A DNA stretch of 64,000 bases from Symsagittifera roscoffensis (lineage: Eukaryota > Xenacoelomorpha > Acoela > Convolutidae): assembly GCF_963678635.1 (NCBI RefSeq), contig NC_087066.1, positions 9,234,723-9,298,722 of the forward strand, written 5' to 3'. The stretch's first letter is position 1, and each line of letters opens with the position of its first letter. Both the position numbers and the translations under genes were made by a program. Under the pieces are notes generated by a model, which saw only the letters and a list, made by a program, of their open reading frames with translations, was not told the origin of the DNA and ran no database searches. Of the stretch, positions 43,701-52,700 are shown piece by piece.

Positions 43701-46700
43701 TATTTTGCTGAAAAAATGGATAATTTTCACTACGATCCTGTGGAGGATGTAAATTTGTCTGGAAATTTACTGAATTAGGTGGTGCCATTGAGTTATCCCA
43801 GTTTCGAGATCTTGTATAATTACTGAAATTTTTTCGTGGTTGATAATTTGTTTTTGATGGATGTGTGTAATTATAATTATGGTCTGCAAAATTGTTTCTA
43901 GTGAACGTTTTGCGTGTTTTTGGCGGTATTGTCATGGGTCTGTATGTTTGGTAATCCATGTGTGAATATTTTGGGGCAACCGAAGGTTTAACGATTGATT
44001 GTAAGGTTACCTGTGTTTGTGAAGGGTTTGTATTTCTTGGTGTTGTTAAATTTGGACGTATTGGTGAAATACTTTGTTGTGTAGTTGTTGTGTATACTAT
44101 TTCTTCATTTATGAAGTGTGATGGTGTCTGGATATCTTGTTGAGTAAGATTCCTAGTTCCATTGAGGTTTTCATTGTGTATGACTGTAGAGTTAAAACTA
44201 TTATTTTGCATATCGGGTAAAAATGTATTATAATTTAATGGTGTTGCATCAATGGTTAATGGTGTTACTTTTACATAATCTCTTACATAAGATATTGTAC
44301 TTATTGCTTGACTGGAGATTGATTGTGGAATATTTATGAATGCATGATGAGACCATTCGGGGTCCCAAACATAGTCTGATTGTTCTGTGATGGCAGTATC
44401 ATCGTTTGAATTTTGAGGTCTAAAATTTTTTCTTGCGTGTGAAATTAAATCTATATTATGTGTGAAATAATCTATTATAAACCATGCCAAAATTTTTTGT
44501 AAGTCGTGTTTTGTATGTTGTGAAACTTCATCTTTCGTGAAATTTTCTTTTATGATATTTAGAAAACTAGAGAGTAGTGTGATTTCATGTCGTACTCTTA
44601 TATGTTTCGATGTTTCTGTCGGTGAGACATTTGGGAGTGGGATTTCGTTTTTTAATATCGAGATATGACTGTATATTATTGCAAAAACTTCATTGGTGAA
44701 TATGGAATTTGCTCTTTGTGAGTTATGATATTGTATGCTTTTTATATATTCGGAGATAATTTTATATTTTTATATATTTACTGTGATTCTGGTTTGGTGA
44801 GCTGAATTCTATGGAGTAGATTCCGTATTGTTGTGTTAGGTTACATATTTCTTTTAGATAGTGATCGATAATTTGTCTTTTGATTTTTACATCTGGGAAC
44901 TCTGTTTTACATGGACTGATTCCGGGTTCAAATAAATTTAAAAGTAAATTTTTGCAAAATATATGCTGTCCTCTATCAGTGGTTGCATCTACTATAAAGG
45001 GGAAGATATCATCATCATCTGGACTTTCTTCACCTGGGGTGTGCGTTGCGCTCATTTTTTCGTTCGATGACTGTTAATATGTAATTATCAATGTGTCTTA
45101 TTGGTTGATTCCAATTGTATAAATGTACTGGTTTGTGTTTATACTGCTTTTTTATTCTTCTTTTTCCTCTTTTTGATGAATTTGAAGTTGTTTCTGAGTC
45201 GGAAAAATATAATTGATCGTGAATTGGGCAATTTTTATCTATGGATTCTTTTAGTTTATAAAGTTCGTCTAAACTGTTGGTTTCTGATTCTGAAAATGCG
45301 TTTCGGTTTTTTGAAAATCTTTTTCGTGTTATTTGTCTTTGTTTAGTTATTATTTTTCTCTTTAGTGTTTGTCGTTTTGTTCGAATGTATCCAACTGTTT
45401 GTGTATGAGGTGTGATTACAAGGTCGTATTTTTTGTTATCTATTTCACAGTTGTGTAAAACGATTGTCTTTTTATTTCCTAGGTTTTTAAATGACGTAAG
45501 GTTTAGGATGACGGGTGCAAAAGGTTGTTAAATGATTTCTATTTGCTTAAACTGTTAGTCCTTACGATTTTTTGGTTAGCTTAACCTGGGTCTATTTGTT
45601 CAGGGTTGGAGAGAAAAGTATATCTATTCCGAAGAATGATTTTTTACTTTCTCGTGACTAGTATAAGCTAAGGTGTTAACTTACTTAATCTTACTTAGGG
45701 GTAGTGATTGTGTTCAAGGGTTGGAGAATAGTAAATCGATCCACAAGGTTCAGGTATAATTAGAACGCGAGTAGTTCGTTAGATACTATTTTAAACTTAC
45801 TAAGTCTAAGATTTATCCTGGGTCTGGTAAGAGGGGCGATCAAGTGAAGGATGAATAACCGAAGTTCTTCACTGTTTATCCTAATTTGAATGATTAGTTT
45901 TGTTTTGAAAATTTCTATTAGTCCTGGGTTTTTAGAAAGGGTTGGATAGTGAATCGACGTTTGAGGTCGTTAGACACTAGTTAAGTGGGTGGGGGAGAAC
46001 AAAGTTGTTCTTTTTGATCCAAGGATAGGCCTTGATGATCAAGTTTTAAATTTAATTAAGTAGAAAATGATTTAAGATCCAAGGATAAGCCTTGATGATC
46101 TGATTTTAAATTTAAGTGAATTTAAGTTTTAAAATGATTTAAATTTGTGTAAGGAAAAGATTTAGTCTTTTATGATATTAGTGAGCTTGTGAATGCTGTT
46201 ATGTTTAGGTGATGAAGCTGGAACAACAGGATGATTTATGATTACTAACCATTTATTGTCATGCTACTAATTTTTATTTTGATTTTTCAATAAATATTTT
46301 TCAAACATGTTTTGTATAGTACTGCAGAATTTAGGAAAACGATCTGAGATCTTTTTATCAATCGTTATTTTATATTAATAATTTTGTTTAGCGCCTGTAA
46401 TGATTTTGAAGATTGACTTGAAAATTTTAGGTTTGCAAATGAAAATCTAAATTCATTGCTAGTAGTATTCTAAATACAAAAGTTTGTTCTGGCTTTTGCC
46501 GAACTATCATATAACTATATGGTAAGTTTCTACTTTGTCGTATGTCGTCTCTGGTTCGAGGTCTTCTTCCAATTCCGGGTAGTTCTGTTATGGTTCGGAA
46601 TATTGGCTCTGATCTATTGAGTCGTAGAGACATTTCGATTAAATTATCGTCGTATAACATTTTGTAAATAATTTGTCTAATTTCTAATCTATTTTTGGTT

Positions 46701-49700
46701 AATTCTAAGCTATTAAGGTCTTGTTCGAGATTTATGGTCGCACCAGATGAGTTAGGACCGAAGTGTAACTCATAGAGTAATTTCGGATAGGGTACACCGT
46801 CTGCTCGTCACGCTATCTTATTTTCGGCCGGATAGATTCGTGCAACTTCTTAGTCTAATACCGATCCTAATCTTACTCTTATACTATCTAGTCTCAGGTT
46901 GTTTAACTAGTCTCTGCTAGGCTCAATAGATCTAGGGTATACTGGTTTATTGCGGCTGCTGAAGTACTCGGGAGAGTCCAACTAATTTCTAAGTTAAATT
47001 CAAATCTCTCTGGTGCTGAAATTACAAGTAATTTCAGCACTTACAAATAAGTGGATTGTTAGTTAGATGGATCATGATTGGTTAATATTAAATACTTTAC
47101 ATTGGTAAAATATCTAATTTATCCAATCATAAAATGTAGTTTAGATCAGGTTCCACTAGGCTTAAAAAACATTTTATTACAATTTAATTGGCAAAAAAAT
47201 GAATGCTTGACTAGATTAACTAACTTGGAAAAAAAAGTAAAATGTAAGCAAAACTTCGCTGCAAAACGTAAACAGCGAAATACTTGAATCCAATTTGTTC
47301 GAGGCAAGCAATTTGTGTGTATTGATACGTTGTCAAAACAATTTTCATCGGAAATCTGAAGAGCAGTTGGAACAATTACAAAACTGCACTTTTGGTTAGG
47401 AGCAGTCTTGTTTAAGAGTAATGAACGTTTTTTATCTGGATAAATTAAAAGCTGGATATTTGGATATTTGCTACAATTCTGTTTCTGCTTTACTTACACA
47501 AAAAGTAAACGCTAATATGAGTGAATGTTTTTAGAAACTTTTCATCTTTGGATGTGCGGGAGTGAAAGATTTCACAGTTCAACCTGGAGGCAGGGGCTGC
47601 AATGTTGCTCATTCGGTCATTCAGAGAATAGAGAATAGCTTGGTCTTCAGGCCGTTAGTTAATAGTCATTGTTAATAACCTTTTGGTGCTGCTTGCGCCT
47701 TAATTTTCAACCAGATACTTTTGGAGCATGCTCCTTGGCAACACAGTAGTTCGTCTCTTTTGTTTTCTTCGAATAAAATAGATTGATCAGACAATAAGGT
47801 TCTTTTTGTTTCCACAGCTAACTCAATTTCTGGCAGCACTGTTTTCCGTATCGTCTTTGCCGCAAACTCCTCGTTTGTCATTCTCGTTTCGGTTAAGTGT
47901 TTACAAAAACGGAAAAGAACTTTGTTTCCATAATTAACAAAAACTTATTGATAAAGCGTGCCAAAAAGTGTTTGATTACTGACACAATTTGTTTTTTCAG
48001 TCTTTTTGTAAAGGTTAAGCTTGAAATGAGTTTTTTTTATAGGCAAACAAAATTAAAAGTTTTATCCAATGAAACAAGCGTAATTAAACTAACTATATCG
48101 TCATCTCCTACGCGTAATATCATTTGTACAAAATGTTAACTTTTAAAGCATATGTTGTCTTTTTCTACGTTGGTTCCGTTCAATGATATTGCGATAACTC
48201 TAAAGGAGGGACTTCTTATCTTACTCGGCTTGCTTTTTCATAATGCAAACAAAAAAACTAGTAAAAATTAAGTGAAAACTAATCAACAAATCAGAGTAGT
48301 TTCTAGACATAAATTTGGACAAATGATAATCAATTTAGAAATAACAATAAAATTCATTAAAATTAATTTTTTTGAGTGATATCTTTATTGATGAAACATA
48401 TGCTGTTTCAAATTTTGTAAATTAATAAATTACAAATTGTTTGACGTACAAATTGTCCAACTTCAAAATCTCTTATTCGATAAAAGTCTATTCGCGGAAA
48501 ATTGCCAAATAAAATTGTTTACTTTTGAATCCAGTACTGCATTTCAAAGTTTCGAGCCTGAGTCTTCATAATAAAAAAATTATGTATGTTTAGCTTCTGA
48601 ATAAGATTTTCAATAAGACTTGTATGGGGAAAATATCAAAACAAATTTCGTCCCAAATCTACCTACAACTCAAAAACATCTACATTTTCTCCCTATTTAT
48701 TTACAAAACAGTCAGTTGGCTGAATGAGACATTTTGCAGAAAAGTTTCTCAGATTATGTATTTTTCTTTTGTTACATATATCGGAAAAACTTCTGGTTAG
48801 CATCAAACAACTTGTGAACATTTAATTTCACGATTTCATTCGTGGACATTTTTCTTACTTATTTGAACGTTTTCAGGGCTTAAAATTTTTCCTTTGGAAG
48901 AATGAGGTTCTGCTGAGAAAGCAATTACGAGATGATGGGTTTATAAAGCCAACAACCCCATTGTTACTCCACCCAGAGAGTCACCATGGATGGAAACAAG
49001 ACCATCTTTGCGATCCGTTGAGAACTTGTAGAGCTATGAGAGTTAGCTGCTTGATAGCTCTTTTGATATGTAAATAGTTTGATTGTTGTCTTGTACATTG
49101 TCTTTCGTTTTCTTCCTAATTCCTGTTTTCAACTTTAGGTGAATTATGCACAAACCAAAAGCAGATTTTAGTATAAAAAAATTTGTAAAATTTTTTCTGC
49201 GTCTGCAAAAATTTTGCAACTGATTTGCACGGATGAAGTTGAATGTTGTATTGCCTTTTGCACAGATTTTAGAACACGATAAAAAAATCAAAACGGTTTA
49301 ATAAATTGTAAAAAAAATATAAAACACTGTTGATTAAATTTCAATTTAGATTTATACATGGTAAAAAAAACACTGTAAAAAGGTTAACCACTGTTGATTT
49401 GTTTTTCTTATTTGTTAAAATTCTTTTAGACTTTTGAATAGACTTTATTTTTACTTTTTTCTAATTGTTGCATATTTCTAAAATCTAGTATTTTAAAAAA
49501 CTAGTAATTCGAATTTTGCTGAAAAAAAGTAAATATTTTTACAAATTCTGCATCATGTTTAAAAAAGTTGGTAGTTTATTTTTGCATTTAAAAAACTTTT
49601 AAACAGAATTCTACATTTTCGAACTGAAGGTTATTGTTTTCATTTTTCTCTGTTTATCACTGATCAAAATCTTTTTCTGGGTGTATTTTCATTGAAAACA

Positions 49701-52700
49701 ACAACAAAAATGTACTAAGACAAGGAATAGGATTTGAATGAACAATAATGGACATTCTAATTTAAAAATTATAAGGACGACACCAACAAAAATCGAGTTG
49801 AGTTTTGTTATCTGTTCTATAAAAAGTCATTTAATACCCTAAAGAATACAAAAACTTGTTCATAAACAAAGATGAGTCTATAGGAAATTTTAAAATTACA
49901 ATGAATTTGCTAATTCGGCTCTCAAACTACGAAACTGATGGCACAAAAACCCAAAACCTACAAATATTTGTAGTTCTGAAAAAGAAATACAGTTTTCAGA
50001 ATGCTCAGTGGAATTATAGGTTATCACAGGGGCGAATCTAGGATTTTCTCGAGGGGGGGGGGCGGATTTTCAAAAAAAATTCGAAAATTTTGACGACCTT
50101 TTTTTTTAGGTCGACCAAATTGATTTTTCGAGCTCTCCCAAAGCACTGTTTTGCCCCTATTTAGGCTAAATTTTCTGCGTCGTAGGCAAATTTTTGAAAA
50201 AAAGTCAAAAAAGCCGTTTTTGGGCTTTTTTGAAAAATGTTGACAAAAAAATCGCGTCTTTTTTGGCGCGCGCTCCCCCTCAAAGTTAGTATATTTTGGC
50301 GCTAAAGGCGCCTTTAGAAATTTTAGGGTCGGTCGGCCAAAAATGGATTTCTGAAAAAGTATCAAAGGGGGACCCTTTGAGTCGGCAGGGGGTCGAATCC
50401 CTGAGGGTGGGGGGGAGGGGGAGGTGGGGAGGTGTCCGCCCCCGCCCCCCTAAATCCGCCCCTAGTTTATCACATATTCTTTTTTTGTTTTTTTTTTCGT
50501 TCTATGGACATTTTTCCTGAAGTCTTATGGCTATGTATGCAGCTTTTTTATAATGTCGATAAAAGAGAGAGATCCTGAAAGATAGTCCTTACATGTTATG
50601 TGCTAAAATTGATGTTGTTGCAGCAACAACTTCATGCTTGCCCGCCTGGCTGCGACTTTTGACTTCGGCGGAAATGATTCTAACTACTCAAATCTGGGTC
50701 GAGGTCTTTTCAGTGTCACCCCACTTATGTTCACAAATGCTGGAAATGCGGCAAATTTTCTCGGGCTATCCGAAGCGATCAGGGTACATTTCTGTTTCGA
50801 TATCGAGAACTTAAGATACGAAGATATGGATGTACCGCTTAAGGCAGGTGTTGTCGTAATGCTATTACTCGAGGTATGATGATTCCATTTTTCTTACAAA
50901 TCTTTGTTCAGACCCCTACAACCTCACAAAAAGAGGATCCGCGGTCAAAATCTAATTTGAAGTGTAAAAGAACGAAGTCATTTTCACTTGTCAGGAGGAC
51001 TCTTTTTTGTTCACATTCGAATTTTGTTTACATTCGAATTTGAATTTTTGAGGCCTAAATTTTCAGTATTTTTCCTCTGCGAAATGATGGCAAAATGTTT
51101 AATCTAACAGCAAAAAAAACCGAGTGATGCTTTAATTTTCTGAATTCTCAGTGAAAAAAAAATCTGTTTTCTCTAACTATCTGAATAAGGCATTATTTAC
51201 ATAGAGTTTCGGAATTTCAAATTATTTTTTACTAATATTCGTATATATCTGTCAAAATTTTCCTAAAAAGGCCCTAAATTTTCCTAAGTTTTCCTAAAGT
51301 GCTTTTTCGACCTGGAAATTTGGCCAAAACTGAGTCTTTTTAGGGTTTTAGGAGAGCTCGGAAAATCAATTTGGTCAACTTAAAAAAAATGTCGTCAAAA
51401 CTTTCGAAAATTTTCGGAAATACCCCCCCCCCCTTCCTCGAGAAAATCCTAGATCCCCTGTATATTCATATTTTTCTCAATTTTTTATCATCGATCATTT
51501 TTTCTCATCTTTTGATGGATTTTTTTTTCTCTTTTACAATTAATAGCCACCACTTAAAATGCTTGGTGGCTATTTTATACAATTAAGCTTTGGACAGCGA
51601 TTTCTATCATAGATTATTTAAAAAAATCCTCAGAAACACTGATTGAAAAAAAAATTGGAAAACAACTAAATGAAAACTGAATGACCGTCCCAAACACAAA
51701 TATTTGGCAATTTTCTCGAAATTCGGAACAGTAATCAAACTGGATGTTTTGGCGTTGTTCAAAACAATATTTTTGACATTTTGGCTGAAAAACAAACTAT
51801 GAAGTGCTAAAGATCTAGTTTCAATAGACGCACAATTTCTCATTTCAATTGAATTCACCATACGGCTCGACTGACGTGAAAAACTGTACAAATTTTTAAG
51901 AACAATTTTTTGGGGACAGTTTTCTATCAAGTAAAAAGCATTAATTTCGATAGATTTTAAATTGCAGGAATGATGATTTTCATCAACGGTTATCCGCCTG
52001 AAAAGTGCTTTGTTACACCTACCGCGCGGTAAAGAGAGGTTGGAGGACTGTGGAGTGGTTTGTGCTTTTCCGTTCAATTTTGACTGGAGCTCAATTTTGT
52101 CTCTATGTGCCTGGATTCCAGAGACAAATCTTTAAATATGTACCAATGTAACAAAATTTCAGTGGATTCCGCGTACATATACCTCCAACGTAAACTTTGT
52201 CGGCAACCCCCAGTGATTTTGTTGCGGATTCCGCAACGAGCGAGTATAGATAATTTTGTCCGGATTCCGCAAATGTAAGCGGATATCGCAAATGTGAGTG
52301 AATTCCGCAAAGTTATACTGATTCCTCTTACAATTTGCGGATTCCGCTTACAATTTGCGGATTCCGCACATTTTGTTACAGATTCCACAAAAATGCCTGT
52401 TTTGGAGCGATTTTGAGCAAAACAGTGTTTTAGTTATTTGTGCGTGGAATCCAAAACAGCAGAAAAGATCAAAGAAAAATAGCAAAGTTGCGCATTCCAC
52501 GACAAATCTAATTTTTGCCTGTGGCGGAATCCACTTAAAATTCACAAAATGCACACTTTGGCCTCGTAATCTTATAACTTTTAGCTCGAGTTTTGTGGTC
52601 GGAACGTTTTTTGTCACATGGTTATCCCAAAGTCGCCTTAACAACCCTTACAGAAATTTAAATTTGCAAAAAAACTATCAGCCAGCCGGGCTGAGGTGTT

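Larger units (their letters stand above)
45528..46747 (-). other. 5' leader of the retroelement, with repeated block
   Basis: Largely non-coding. Blocks are conserved with the old copy: GGGTTGGAGAATAGTAAAT (45723), AACCGAAGTTCTTCA (45857) and GAATCGACGTTTG followed by GGTCGTTAGACACTAGT (45952-45981). The motif GATCCAAGGATA followed by GCCTTGATGATC occurs twice (46016-46042 and 46077-46102), each followed by TTTTAAATTTAA. Conservation without a long frame suggests RNA-level functions such as packaging, dimerisation or splicing. Confidence 0.6.
28278..47155 (-). mobile_element. 18.9-kb Ty3/gypsy LTR retroelement with envelope and accessory genes
   Basis: Bounded by two 408-bp LTRs in the same orientation with 5 differences. 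Flanked by the 4-base duplication CTAG (28274-28277 and 47156-47159), the size usual for envelope-bearing Ty3/gypsy elements. Coding is on the minus strand, so the 5' LTR is on the right. Pol has protease, RT, RNase H and integrase in the Ty3 order with catalytic residues present. At 18.9 kb it is far larger than a typical 5-8 kb gypsy element; the excess is a 1.7-kb leader, ORF0/ORF1 before Gag, about 6 kb between integrase and the 3' UTR, and a 1.6-kb 3' UTR. Five breaks (in ORF1, Gag, RT, before integrase, and in envelope) make this copy apparently defective. It lies in intron 1 of a host gene transcribed in the opposite direction. Confidence 0.95.

Noticed and set aside
47672-47881. 69-codon minus-strand ORF with balanced composition
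   Set aside because: Lies antisense beside exon 2 in an intron, with no neighbours or motif; left as chance.
48889-49078. Coding-like stretch after TTTTCAG in host intron 2
   Set aside because: Spliced to exon 2 it gives an immediate stop, and the phases do not fit exon 3; no independent support.
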